Shown: positions 1-10,235 of the stretch, one piece after another | Numbering within the stretch: the stretch's first letter is position 1 | Layout of the letters: every line of letters starts with the position of its first letter | Source: Epiperipatus broadwayi | Lineage: Eukaryota > Onychophora > Udeonychophora > Euonychophora > Peripatidae | Assembly (NCBI GenBank): GCA_028023455.1 | Contig: JAQFVV010000554.1 | Span: 250,001-314,000, forward strand | DNA: 64,000 bases | Reading direction: 5' to 3' | Position numbers and translations under genes: made by a program | The notes under the pieces: generated by a model | Told to the model about the DNA's origin: nothing | The model's input: only the letters and a program-made list of their open reading frames with translations | Database searches by the model: none

Positions 1-138
1 TTAAAATTATTTATTACTGAATAAATAAAATAATTTTTTTTAGATATCTTATTAAAAAAATTTGCATAGAGATTTGAATTAAAATATTCTTATCTTTTTA
101 CAAGAACACACACATAAAATGCATTGGTGCATATATGA

Positions 139-1020
139 GAGGGTACCCAAAATAACTGGAGATTTTTAATAAAAAAAGGTGTACTTAATTTTAGATGTTT
201 CAATCCTTTCGAAGTATTGTCCATTTAATGCAATGCACGAATCTAAAAGTGTTTTATACTTTTTGAAGTTGTCTGGAAACTCTTCTAAAGAGTTACCTTT
301 AAATATCTCTCATTTTATTATTCACTACTTCTAAGTCTGCCAAACGAAAATTGATTCATTTTTCTTATACAAGAGATTAAAAGAAATCGCATAGAGTGAT
401 ATGAGCAAATATGGCTGATGGTTAAGTTGGATTGTGCTGAATTTAATTTTAAATAGTTTCACACTCAAGGCTTTGAGTGCTAGCTCATTGTTTTGAAGTT
501 TGCACTCCCCACTTTACCTCAAAATGGAACATTTACATTTACTACATCATACAATAGTTTCAGTACTTATAGGTTTTAAATGGCTGATTATTATAAATGA
601 ATTCTGAGTGAATGACTCCATTTGCACCCCCCCCCCCCAAAAAAAAAATCAGCACTGTCTTGATATTGGAATTCACTCACCGGATTTTTTTAGGATGTGG
701 ATAATTTAACACTTAAATTAAATCATTCATAAACTTGTGTTTTCCCAGAACAATTTACTTGTAAGCTGTTTGAAGCATTACAACTGTTTTTCCTACCATT
801 TTTCCTAAAAGAAAACACAATTTCATATTGTTTCAACTATTCAGCCATTGTAAAAATCGACAAATATGTAAAACACACTGTATAAAAAAATGTGACATGA
901 TTTTACACAGTCATGACATTTGGGAGATTGATGTTAAAGGATTCCTCTAGCAGCAGAAGTTTGTACTACAATTGGGGTGACAGCTAGAGAGTGATTCTGG
1001 TTATTTTTGGATATCCCCTT
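139..1020 (-). mobile_element. Internally deleted mariner-type transposon, copy 1
   Basis: Degenerate terminal inverted repeats are visible: GGGTACCCAAAATAACTGG near 141-159 and, on the minus strand, a related GGGGATATCCAAAAATAACC ending near 1018. Reading the minus strand, broken frames give a mariner-like N-terminal helix-turn-helix (GKTQVYEWFN, about 740-780). Next comes a catalytic-region piece (NGVIHSEFI, about 590-630), then a C-terminal tail (SCIALNGQYFE, about 205-250). The pieces match the order in mariner/Tc1 transposases, where the C-terminus typically reads CIASxGxYFEG. About 880 bp is shorter than the usual 1.3 kb, and the segment between the HTH and the catalytic region is missing. 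A poly-C/poly-A run at about 627-648 sits inside. It is a relic, and copy 2 is at 56.3-57.1 kb. Confidence 0.65.
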
Positions 1021-2389
1021 ATATAATGTAATATTGTGCATTGATATCCTTGGTTTAAAACTCTAACAATATTTTCTTATAACATTTGAATTTTATTTAA
1101 ATAACTAGTAAGTAAAACTAATTGGTTTGTTTTATTGCTTGGAAGTTCAAAAGAAGTTTGAGCATTGGAAAATATAGAACTGGGTGTAATCCATGGGCCT
1201 TAAACCCAGAGGGTGTTGTTATACTACTGCACCAAACTTTGTAGGGCATTTAAATTAATAATTATTTGGACATTTTTGCTATCTCTTTATTTTCCATTAT
1301 ACTATAATAAACTGTTAATATTAAAATCTGAACTGTCTTTAAATCTTGGATTTATTACTACCATTGTTCGGAATACAATTAGGTAGGTAAAGATGATGTT
1401 AATGAATTGGTGAAGTATCTAACCATTTTAATATACTGTATTCAATGAAAGCATTTTTTTAAAAAAAATGTAGCGCCATCTATTGAGTATTACTAAACTG
1501 ATATTATATTTTGAAATTCGTCCTACCCGCACCGCACTATTTGACTTGAGAACCAGCTAGACAATCTGAAATATTTCAGTATCAGATTGCATTATCATTG
1601 ATATCTAATATGTACAAAATTTGAAGGGAATCCATTCGATTAGGGTATGTTTAATATCAGTTACCAGATTTGACAAGCACAAATAAGGGATATCTAAATT
1701 AAATATAGGCATTTAAAAATACATACAGATTTTTTTGCAAATTTTCTATGTCCTCTCATTTCTTTGTCTATAACTAAATTTAGTTCCGCAATTTCATCTT
1801 TCAATCATTTTTCCATTACAGATTTAAGTCTTCCATGGGTCTAGTCTAATCAAAACTTTATGCAGCTATGTAAACATTGTGTATTTTTTTATCTACTGAT
1901 GACATATTAGGCATAGCCAATCTTTTGATTGGCAATACGTATATAGCTATTCTTAACCAAAGAGTTCAAACAAAGATGTAAAATCACTAAACAATTGATA
2001 AATTTTTAAGGAGGACTGTCAGAGAGCTTTTACTTGCAAGTGGCTAATCAAAGGATGATGATTTATCTTAGGTACATATCTATAATATTAATAAATACAA
2101 CACTTTCATGTTGTAGTGTGAGGAAATGATAACAACTTCCTTTTCCTTGTGTTTAAACAAAGATATTGATAACCTATCTAATAGACGGTTATTTTTATGG
2201 TCTTTTAAAATGACGTGTTGTTATTTACTATTATTTCAATCTTTCAAAAATTAATTTTAATCAGTTGTTGCCCTGGTTATACCTTAGCTAAGAATTTTAA
2301 ATAGATTTTGACATGAATTCACATTTATTAAAAAATATTGCCATCTGTAGGTTCGTGAAAAATATTTAATTAATATTTCTGTGTATTTA
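1021..2389. other. AT-rich non-coding sequence, no feature recognised
   Basis: No open frame above 60 codons and no repeat that I can match elsewhere in the window. An isolated GCGCCATCTATTG motif near 1472-1484 resembles the ends of some MITEs, but I found no partner inverted repeat. Confidence 0.4.
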
Positions 2390-2795
2390 AATGGATACTG
2401 CCCTATACGTGAGGGGTCAGAGTGACTTGAGTTCAACATGGGCATGACAACAATAATGGCATCAGCATGGGATTTGGGAATTCTATCATCAGATTTTCAA
2501 TGATATGGATGGTTAAAGAATTGGAAGGTTTGAGTAGGTTGAAGCCTGTCCATTAAAGTATAAGGATTTGCTATCTTAATATAAACTGAGCACTAATTAT
2601 ATATATATGTATGGGAGATGATAATCTGGACCAACTGATGAGTGCTGGTTTAGCACGAAATACTTATATTGGTGATTATTTATCTTTTCTGCAAGTGTGT
2701 GGTCATGTGTATCAGTAGTATAAGATAGTATGGATAGTAAAGGGGCTTGAAAGATTGAGTTCAAATCCCCTATATTTTAATATCGATGTATAACT
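2390..2795 (+). mobile_element. Family D hammerhead-bearing repeat
   Basis: Dispersed repeat shared with 7.7-8.0, 21.6-22.64 and 60.5-60.7 kb. It holds a hammerhead motif (2620-2680). About 75 bp downstream, GAGTTCAAATCCCC (2757-2770) resembles a tRNA B box. The combination recalls short HHR-bearing retroposons with pol III promoter motifs such as the schistosome SM-alpha repeats; that parallel is from general knowledge. Boundaries are approximate, taken from shared sequence with the 22.3-22.6 kb copy. Confidence 0.55.
2620..2680 (+). ncRNA. Type I hammerhead ribozyme motif (family D)
   Basis: Core CTGATGA at 2635-2641, stem II GTGCT/AGCAC with loop GGTTT (2642-2656), GAAA at 2657-2660, then a short stem III (AUA/UAU around CU) and the predicted cleavage site after A2668. 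Stem I pairs CCAA with TTGG, then an asymmetric internal loop, then GATAATC with GATTATT. All conserved core bases are present. The cleavage triplet AUA is permitted (NUH) but not the best, so activity is uncertain. Confidence 0.68.
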
Positions 2796-2799
2796 GACG

Positions 2800-3480
2800 T
2801 AATAACATCAAAACTTTTCAAATCAAGTAAAAAGCATTTGAGAAAAATAACATTAATGTATATTAATTATAACTAGTATTTTTATTAGTAGTAAGATATA
2901 ATCTTTTATTCATAAACAGATAAATTTTAACACTTTGAAAATATTACATAACTGTTAAAATAATTAATATTCTTTATATATATATTTTATTATTAATTTT
3001 ATTGTAAATTGCTTTTTTATCATAGTAAATAAAAATAAAATTTTAATTTTTTTGATGTGGCTAATTAAGTTAGAATTACATTATTCCTAGGCATGTTTTT
3101 CTTTTATATGATAATTTTCATAAAATATATACATACACTTCATAAATTAATTATCATTTTACTTTTTGTGTGAAAATTTGTTTTATAAATATATTTGACC
3201 TAGTAAATACGTTTTAGTATTTAAATGAGATAAATAACAGCCCATTTTTTAGGCCTCATTGCAAATAGCATGCGTTAATATGTGAAACCAATGTTACCAT
3301 TTGGAAACCGGAGTTACTTTTTTTATGAACTTCTGATTAAAAGCAACACCTTATGACATTATATAACAAAGGAATTAACATGAGACTAGCCAAGTCGTAA
3401 CAACAGAAATGAGCTGGTTACCCAAGAAAGACCCAAGTGAAATAATATTTTTTTTACTGTAATCATCATTACATTATTCT
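2800..3480. other. AT-rich non-coding sequence
   Basis: Low-complexity, very AT-rich sequence without an open frame or a recognised repeat. Confidence 0.4.
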
Positions 3481-3484
3481 CACC

Positions 3485-4190
3485 CAAAATAATGACTCAC
3501 TTCTATCAGCTTTTAACACTTTCTAAAGGGGTGTAATCATAAACATATGACCAAAAACATCTGAAAATATGTGTGATCCTCATGATAATCTGGGCCAACT
3601 GGTGAGTCCTGGTTCACCATGAAAGGCGCATTTTGGGGAGATCTTTTTCACGTTTTTGGTCATATTTTCATGATTACATCCCTCTATAAGGTGTCAAAAG
3701 CAAATAGAAAACAATCATTACCTTGACTGAAAGTGGTGTAGTGAAAATTACACCACACAAATATTATTCATTAACTGGATAATCTCTAGTTTAATGAATG
3801 ACTAATAAAAAATTATTAATATATTTCCATTAAGTGGTTTGTGTCAAAGTTGTGAGGGCAGTTAAGTGTAAAGTTTATCAATTAAACTGTAATAACTGGC
3901 TCTCTCTATATACTGAACATTGATGAACATATGTGTAAGAGATTATGATCTGTGCTGACTGAGTGCTGATTCAGCATGAAATGTGCATTTGGGGGATTCT
4001 ATATCTTTTTCACATGACTTTGACCATATGTTTATGATTATATTTTTCTACATGGTGTTGAAAATAGATAGAAACTAATCCCTATTTTGGGTGAAAATGG
4101 TATAATAAAAAAAATACAGAAATAATATTCATTAAGTAGATAATCTCTAATCTAATGAATGACTAATAAAAATTATTAATACCCAAATAT
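3485..4190 (+). repeat. Head-to-tail dimer of a family D-related repeat with decayed hammerheads
   Basis: Two related units of about 360 bp. Each ends in TGAATGACTAATAAAAA followed by TTATTAAT (near 3800-3825 and 4160-4185), and each contains a hammerhead remnant. In the first (about 3585-3640) the core reads CTGGTGA, with A6 changed to G. In the second (about 3945-4000) three bases of CTGATGA are deleted, while stem II GTGCT/AGCAT survives. The tandem arrangement is typical of retrozyme-like units. Both ribozymes look dead. Confidence 0.55.
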
Positions 4191-4199
4191 GAAATCTCT

Positions 4200-5300
4200 A
4201 GGAAGTGATTTTTTTTCCAACTATGATAAAAATATTTCAACTAAGCATTAAGGATATATCAAAAATGGGTATCTCCTAGAAATTGATTATACAATCAATA
4301 TGAATTTAAACTGAGAGGTTTGCACTCTCTCAGTTTAATTTCAAGACTGTCTGTGCTTTGTAAAATAAATATTATCAATATGAATGTAATCACATTTATG
4401 GAGATTCATTATTTTGTCAATAATTCCCATCTTCTTAATATCACTTGTTTCAATACGTTTGTTGATTCAATGCTTACTAAATATGATAAGGATTATATTT
4501 GTTTTAAACTATTCGTATACAAGTAACAACTTTTATTACAGAGAATTCAAATGATATAATAAATATTATTTAGATTTTTATATATGTAAGTTTATAAAAT
4601 CTAATAAATATTGACCCTATTCTCCTCTTCCAGATCTTTCTAAATTATCTGTATTTCCAGGAGCTTATAATAACATTTGGTGATATAATGCCAAGGGTAA
4701 AGCAAATTGATAGCTTTTAAAATGGGTGGTATTAATTTTCAATATTAATTTTCTTGGACTTTACAAAGGTTTATATATAGCAAGTAGCAGAAAAAATAAG
4801 ATAGAGTGATTTTTTATGGTGAACTTCACCGAAAGAGCACTTAGCATTAAGTTATAAAGAAGAAAGAAACCACTTTGTTATGGAGATGAACCATAATCAT
4901 AGAGAGTTATGATTATGGAGAGTTATGATTATGGTAAACTTCACCAAAAGTGCAATTAGCATTAGGTTATAAAGAAGAAAGAGACCAATTGGTTACACAG
5001 ATAAACGAACATTTGCAAATTTGAATCACAAGTACAAATGGAGGGAAAAATCAACACGAATACATTTACACAATAGGAAAGCATTTTCTTAAGGGTAAAA
5101 AAAGAAAATCACAAATTGTTTCTATATACGAGGAAAAGAAATACATCTGTATCCTACATTGTACCCAAATCTGATTATAAAATTTGATGGAACTCAATTT
5201 TTGGTCTAGATTTTTATTATCTTAAATTTATTAATGACTGTGTTTGAATTTTTTTGTTAGCCTTAGTTATATATAAATGTATATTTAGTGCATCAGAGAG
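4200..5300. other. Non-coding sequence with a 115-bp-spaced local duplication
   Basis: Mostly featureless. A segment of about 75 bp beginning GGTGAACTTCACCGAAAG at 4818 recurs, diverged, from 4933, so a small tandem duplication is present. The 68-codon frame at 4320-4526 has no recognisable motif and I do not call it a gene. Confidence 0.4.
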
Positions 5301-5306
5301 TAAATA

Positions 5307-5505
5307 AAACAGGGGCAAAACTCTCCATACAGTAGTGCCACTCAGTGCAAGCCAGAATAATCAATGGATGCTAGAAGGCTTGTGCATAAAATCTCTATTT
5401 AGTGCCTACTCATCCAATATCCCCAGACTAGTTTCTAGCTTGTGGCTTTCATCAGTAAGGAGACTTGAAACTGAGAGCACTGCACTTAGACCTTAGTGAT
5501 CATAT
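5307..5505 (-). mobile_element. Family A repeat, single arm with hammerhead
   Basis: Begins with the family A outer sequence GCAAAACTCTCCATACAGT (about 5313-5331) and continues through TTGTGCATAAAATCTC and CTACTCATCC into a minus-strand hammerhead. The same sequence recurs at 6.1, 13.2, 14.7, 19.9, 20.3, 35.4, 36.9 and 43.0 kb. Confidence 0.7.
5405..5476 (-). ncRNA. Type I hammerhead ribozyme motif (family A)
   Basis: On the minus strand CTGATGA lies at 5455-5449, stem II is AGC/GCT around CACAA, then GAAAC and GTC (5428-5426). Stem III is the palindrome ACTAGT. Stem I has six pairs next to the core, two of them G-U. Relative to the 6.28 kb copy, stem II changes GGC/GCC to AGC/GCT, a compensatory change. 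Position 10.1/11.1 is an A-A mismatch in all family A copies, which is unusual and may weaken stem II. Confidence 0.6.
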
Positions 5506-5509
5506 AAGG

Positions 5510-6085
5510 TTTATTGGAGTAAATCAAAGTAAAACATACAACAGGGAAAAAACCCTGATAAAAGTCACCAAGTAATTGTGGGATTGAGTCATAATCTGGT
5601 AAAAGAAGACTATATATCATGTCATTAGTTTGGAATGCAAGGAACTACCTAAGGTGTGGTCAAATATTTCATTTATCCTGTGGTCCATCAAACATATCAG
5701 AACTACTTCTGTAAACGATTGTCTATATCTTAGAAAAGGCAAAGGTGCTAAGCATTAGAATTTAATTTGATGGAGTACAAAGATAAACCCTGATTTATGT
5801 TTTGTTCAATAAAAAATGGTGTTTTATCGACTGCTTATCAACTAATGTAGGACATTTCCACCATAACTAACATAAAACAAATCTTATCACTTTTAGAATT
5901 CACATATTAGAAAACTATTAAGTCCTAACATTCAATTTAAGAAAAAGTAATATGAGTCATTATAGTGATGATAGCTTAAACTTCTATTATCAGTTGACAA
6001 ATGATTCTTTCCTCGAGGATATTAAAAGCAATTTTATTCAGACTTCCAAATTTTGAAAAATATTAACCAACTTGTAGAACCATTA
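5510..6085. other. Non-coding sequence, nothing recognised
   Basis: No open frame, repeat or RNA-like signal that I can support. Confidence 0.4.
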
Positions 6086-6087
6086 AG

Positions 6088-6430
6088 CATCACATGATCA
6101 CATTTCCTATACTAGCACATTAATTGTTGATAAACAGAGCAAAACTCTCCATACAGTATTGCCACCTGTGCTAAACAGAGTAATCAATGGACGCCAGAAG
6201 GCTTGTGCATAAAATCCCTATCTAATGCCTACTCATCCTAAGATCTAGACGCAGTGCTCTCAGATCCAAAGCTCCTCACTGACGAAGGCCACAAGCCAGA
6301 AACTAGTCTGGGGATATTGGATGAGTAGGCATTAGATAGGGATTTTATGCACAAACCTTCTGGCGTCCATTGATTACTCTGTTTAGCACAGGTGGCAATA
6401 CCGTATGGAGAGTTTTGCTCTGTTTATCAA
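6088..6430. mobile_element. Family A palindromic repeat
   Basis: Large near-perfect inverted repeat: arm 6131-6238 is the reverse complement of 6319-6426 (about 108 bp each), separated by about 80 bp containing one plus-strand hammerhead. The outer flank ATCACATGATCAC (about 6090-6102) also occurs beside other family A copies, so the full element extends beyond the arms. Confidence 0.8.
6262..6326 (+). ncRNA. Type I hammerhead ribozyme motif (family A, palindrome loop)
   Basis: CTGACGA at 6279-6285, stem II GGC/GCC with loop CACAA, GAAAC, then TAGTC with cleavage predicted after C6308. Stem III is the self-complementary ACTAGT. Stem I has CTCCTCA facing TGGGGA (six pairs, one G-U), an internal loop, then ATCC/GGAT. 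All required core bases are present; N7 is C, which is allowed. Confidence 0.65.
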
Positions 6431-7690
6431 CTTGTAGAATATGTTATGCTACTAATAACAAAGTGAAGAAAGACTATGGAAAAACAAAACTTTAGAAAAT
6501 ACAATTAAAAGACCTGGCCATTTTTAGGCAAATTTGGTTATAGAGAAACAATTTTAAAAAAGTACCATGGACATTAACTACCAATGAGAATGTCAAGATA
6601 ATGCATTAAACTTCTAAAGTCTAAAACTGATATAATTAGACATCACTTTTTTAATCTCAACCAAATAAAATTATTAGATATTAGTTAACCTCAAGTTTGT
6701 CTTGATTGTCTTAAACCAGAAAAGCCCTCAGATCAGGTAACCTATTTAATAAATTTAGGAATTAAAGCTAAAATATTATTGGAAGAACTATCCATTAAAT
6801 TTATTTATATAAAAATTATTCCAAAAATATGATAAGGAAGGAAAAATATACACTTTTAATACCAAACAAATCTAACAATGATTGTAAAACTTACTACTTG
6901 ATAATATTATTCTGTATTTCCTACATACTACCTAAAAAAAAAAAAAAAGTCTTTATTTACAAATCATTGAATAATAGAAAATATTGATAACTTTTTAAAA
7001 AAATTAATAGAATTAGCATTTGGAAAAAATTTTATACGATATCTTATAGAAATAAATTTTAATTTTAGTAATGGGATTGATAAAAAATGAATAATTTAAA
7101 TTAATAATAATAGCAAAGCACTAAACATCTCAGCTGATTATTTAAGCTTTCACTAGGTGGCATTAGAATGGAGGATGCTCTTGTCTTTAATGATGAATTT
7201 TAAAATGGTGGAGAAAATATTATTTTAGTACGATAGTAAGAATCACCAATGAGGGTTCATGAAATATATAAAAATTTAATTCCAGAGATCCCAGTCTTTA
7301 ACCCATTTAGTGACCAATTCTAGGTAACTTGCTGATTGACTTTTGAGTGGCTATATAAAAAAAATTCTTAACTTGCAAGTGACTTGAAAAATTTTTCAAG
7401 ATTGACCCAACTGAATTTGAATCCCAAGTCGAGGTGCCACCGATGAACAAATTAAGTACTATGTCATGAAACCTTTAAGTCACTAATGAATTCACATCCT
7501 AGTTGAAATATCTTCAGAATTCTTTATAATGTTTGTAAATAGCTTATTTACAAAACAAACAAACAAACAAACAATTATCTTGAAAATAAATGAATTATAA
7601 AATATTGATCAAATTGGAAAGATTTTACTTTTCCTATAATTTTGCAAGTATTTTTTAAAATGTGACCTATTTATATCTGGAATCTGGTAA
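6430..7690. other. Non-coding AT-rich sequence with a short (CAAA)n run
   Basis: No coding or RNA signal. A short tetranucleotide run of CAAA units occurs at about 7553-7575. Confidence 0.4.
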
Positions 7691-7975
7691 CTTGAGTTGA
7701 AGCCCCTACATTTCAAAGACCATGAAGAATTTAAATAATCATGATATCATTTTTCACTTTGTGTACCATGAGAAGAATATGACTAGCATATTGTATTTAT
7801 GTGTTGGAGATAGTGATCTTGACCAACTGATGAATGCTGGTTCAGCAGAAAATACACGTATTGGAGATTATTTATCTTTTTCACATAAATGTGGTCATAG
7901 ATATTAGTTATATAAGATGGAATAAATAATTAAAAAGAGCTTGAAAGTTTGTGTTCAAATCCCCTTTAATTATAT
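7690..7975 (+). mobile_element. Family D hammerhead-bearing repeat, second copy
   Basis: Shares with 2.4-2.8 kb the segment from GGAGATAGTGATCTTGACC through TTCAAATCCCC. It contains a B-box-like GTGTTCAAATCCCC near 7950-7965 and a hammerhead motif. The open frame at 7722-7907 lies inside this repeat and is a by-product of it. Confidence 0.55.
7813..7877 (+). ncRNA. Hammerhead ribozyme motif (family D), slightly altered
   Basis: CTGATGA at 7827-7833 is intact. Stem II is TGCT/AGCA with loop GGTTC, followed by GAAAA. Compared with the 2.6 kb copy the base pair next to the core is lost (G to A on one side, C deleted on the other). Stem I outer pairs around GATTATTTATC remain. Probably weak or inactive. 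Confidence 0.5.
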
Positions 7976-8033
7976 ATATATGTATTAAACCGTAAGTGAA
8001 CATAGTCATACAAATAATATTATAACACCCTCA

Positions 8034-8146
8034 ATCAATGCTTAATATTAACCAATAGAATATTAGCAATCTCTTATCAAACAGCGTGGTACTTGATTGA
8101 TGAAAGATTTCTGACATTCTATTGGTTAATATTAATCATTGACTTA
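8034..8146. repeat. MITE-like inverted repeat, about 110 bp
   Basis: CAATGCTTAATATTAACCAATAG (from about 8036) is mirrored by CTATTGGTTAATATTAATCATTG (ending about 8142) around a core of about 55 bp. No protein-coding content. Its family is unknown to me. Confidence 0.65.
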
Positions 8147-8396
8147 TGTAATATATGTAAGGAATATATGCAAAAAAATTTTAATGTTTAAGTTTTGAAG
8201 GAAGCTATTTGACTGTATTTTCTAATGAAAACAGTTTTCTGATTGAAACATTAAAAATGGTTATATAGATAAATAATTGTGTTTTGCACACACACACACG
8301 CACATATATATATATAAGAAAATATTATAATGTAAATCACTAACTAAAATAGATAGAAAACATTAAAAAAAACAACATTCAAATCATCGTTCATGA

Positions 8397-8504
8397 TGTT
8401 AAGAGATTTCAGTAACGCCCTCTGTGAATAAATAAATAGTCTGAACTTCAAACAGCTCCTTTATATTTATTCACTAAGAGCATTACTGAAATATCTTAAA
8501 ATCA
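8397..8504. repeat. MITE-like inverted repeat, about 105 bp
   Basis: TTAAGAGATTTCAGTAACGCC (8399-8419) pairs with GCATTACTGAAATATCTTAA (about 8482-8501). The arms include GAATAAATAAATA against TATTTATTC. It looks like a short non-autonomous DNA transposon. Confidence 0.65.
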
Positions 8505-8507
8505 TGA

Positions 8508-8661
8508 AAATGAAACAAAGAAAAGAAAGGGACTGATGAATTAACAGTGTTTTCATATAATAAATATGATGTAGCTAGAATCGTATGGAAGGGAATGGCA
8601 GTAGCAGGGTTAACATATGGTAATGATGCATTATGTTTTGATAAAGGGATATTATAATATT
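8508..8661 (+). pseudogene. LINE reverse transcriptase fragment
   Basis: Translates, with a frameshift, to AKKRKGL, then NKYDVARIVWKGMAVAGL and TYGNDAL. This is closely similar to the LINE relic at 30.5-31.6 kb (NKYDVARIIWKGVAVTVLTYGNDAL). It is a short fragment with a stop shortly after, so not functional. Confidence 0.65.
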
Positions 8662-8807
8662 TAACGATCAACTATGCATTCGTTTGAGTATCTGTAAAAT
8701 CTATATTTGTGTTAACATAAATACACACGTAAACTATAAGATATGTAAATACTATTTTTATATTAAATAGACAATCACTATCTTAACAAATGATAAATTT
8801 TATACTC

Positions 8808-9390
8808 AAGCACTTTCGAAGGTCTAAGCCTTCATTTTCAAGAAGTAGCTGGAATAAAATATGCAAACTTGGGTGGACTAGATTTTCATTGACCTAAATT
8901 TGCCACTCCCTGGAGATGGCATAAAATGTTTCTTTTTTATTCATGGCATGGATGTCAGAGATGATATAATATGCCTTTTTAACTCTCCTTTGCAACTCGT
9001 GCTGCTCTCTACATTCCATGCAAGGTTTGTCTGGTCTGCATGGTGTCCTGTAAAAGCTGCATGCTGCACAAAAATAGAAGGGTGGGATGGGTATTATATG
9101 TGCATACATGTTGTGTGAGTCTTGTGTGGATGGATGCCCTAGTCTTGCCATAATATGCTGCCAGGCAATTATTGTTACTACATGCAATCTTGTAAAGAGC
9201 CTGCTGGGCATATATTGGGGGGATGTGGCCTTTAGTATTGTTTAAGCATCTGTTGAAATTGGGGAGAGAGCAGTAACACAGGCTAAAATTGTTACTAAAG
9301 ATTGTATATAAATATTTTATATATATTTTTGATATATGGCAGCAAGATACAGGGTTTATTCTGTTTATTTTCTCAAATAGCATTAAATAT
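8808..9390 (-). pseudogene. Penelope-like element endonuclease fragment (GIY-YIG type)
   Basis: The minus-strand frame 9383-9009 contains ALYKIACSNNNCLAAYYGKT followed by RASIHTRLTQH. This resembles the GIY-YIG endonuclease of Penelope-like retroelements (a YxI/YxG core with cysteines between, then a K/RxxxxxRLxxH helix). Sequence to 8894 in another frame continues the region with a cysteine pair (PCMEC), which implies a frameshift. At 8850-8810, minus strand, GAAGG/CCTTC around CTTAGA followed by CGAAAGTGCTTG resembles a decayed ribozyme-like hairpin 3' of the endonuclease. No RT domain is attached. Confidence 0.5.
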
Positions 9391-9408
9391 CTAGATCTAT
9401 AAGTAAAG

Positions 9409-9700
9409 ATGGAGGCCCATCGCTTCTGTTATAGAATGACCATCAAACCGATCAATGTTAGGGGCTACATACACCACTCATCAAACACTCCATATATATA
9501 TAAAATGGCTCGTCTGAAATCTTTCTTACACAAAAATGCAAATCTGTGCAGCTTTGAAGCTGATAAAAAGAAGAACATTGAGATATTCAGAAATGAATTA
9601 ATAAAAGCAAAATATAATAAGAGAGCAATCGATAATATTATTAGAAATTTTAAAAACCATCCCATTCGAGAAAATAAACATAATAAACCAATATATATAT
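9409..9700 (+). pseudogene. Probable Penelope-like polymerase fragment (RT to endonuclease linker)
   Basis: The frame starting at 9409 contains KMARLKSFLHKNANLCSFEA (about residues 32-51), then KKKNIEIFRNELIKAKYNKR and AIDNIIRNFK. This resembles the region after the RT core of Penelope-like elements, where a basic LKxLxxRAxxICS motif is followed by an ELxxILxxNxYP..xI helix. It runs directly into palindromic repeat E, so residues after about 95 are probably not native. Orientation is opposite to the endonuclease fragment just upstream, so two different insertions are likely. The assignment rests on motif spacing. Confidence 0.4.
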
Positions 9701-10235
9701 CATTAAAAACCAGTCAACACTTAGTCAATCCCAATATCAATAACAATCAACAAATTCAAACTGTTGTCAAGACAACCTCCTTTTAACAATAAAGGTGGAA
9801 ACCCACCTTTTTTAATGGTCCAATATACTTATATAGACACTAAAGATTGCAACTTGATCACAGGGATTGAAATTATTGATACAAAGAAGTCTGAATAAAC
9901 CTTGTTAATCAGGTAAATATAACCTATTCTGAATGCAGACTAATAAATAGTCAATTATAACATTATGAACTGCAATTATAAATTTTCAAATTGCACCCAA
10001 AGTACTATTTAAATAATAACTATAATAATGTTCAAGGCTAAATCAATAATTTTAATTTCTGTGGTCAAATTGCAATCTGTAGTGTCTATATAAGTGTATT
10101 GAACCATTAATAAAGGCAGAAGTCCACTTTTATTGTTAAAAAGAGATTGCCTTGACACCAATTTGAATTTATTGATTGTTATTGACATTGGGATTGACTA
10201 AGTGTTGACTGTTTTTTAATGATTACTTACAAAGC
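9700..10235. mobile_element. Palindromic repeat family E, copy 1
   Basis: The arm from about 9704 (AACCAGTCAACACTTAGTCA) to about 9880 is mirrored by about 10045-10228 (ending GACTAAGTGTTGACTG), around a centre of about 165 bp. Within the arms a strong hairpin AATAAAGGTGG/CCACCTTT is present. Copy 2 is at 31.77-32.23 kb. No hammerhead core was found. It adjoins a Penelope fragment and could be its terminal repeat, which is inference. Confidence 0.65.

Noticed and set aside
8900-9118. Plus-strand 72-codon frame
   Set aside because: Antisense of the Penelope-like endonuclease relic, no motif of its own.
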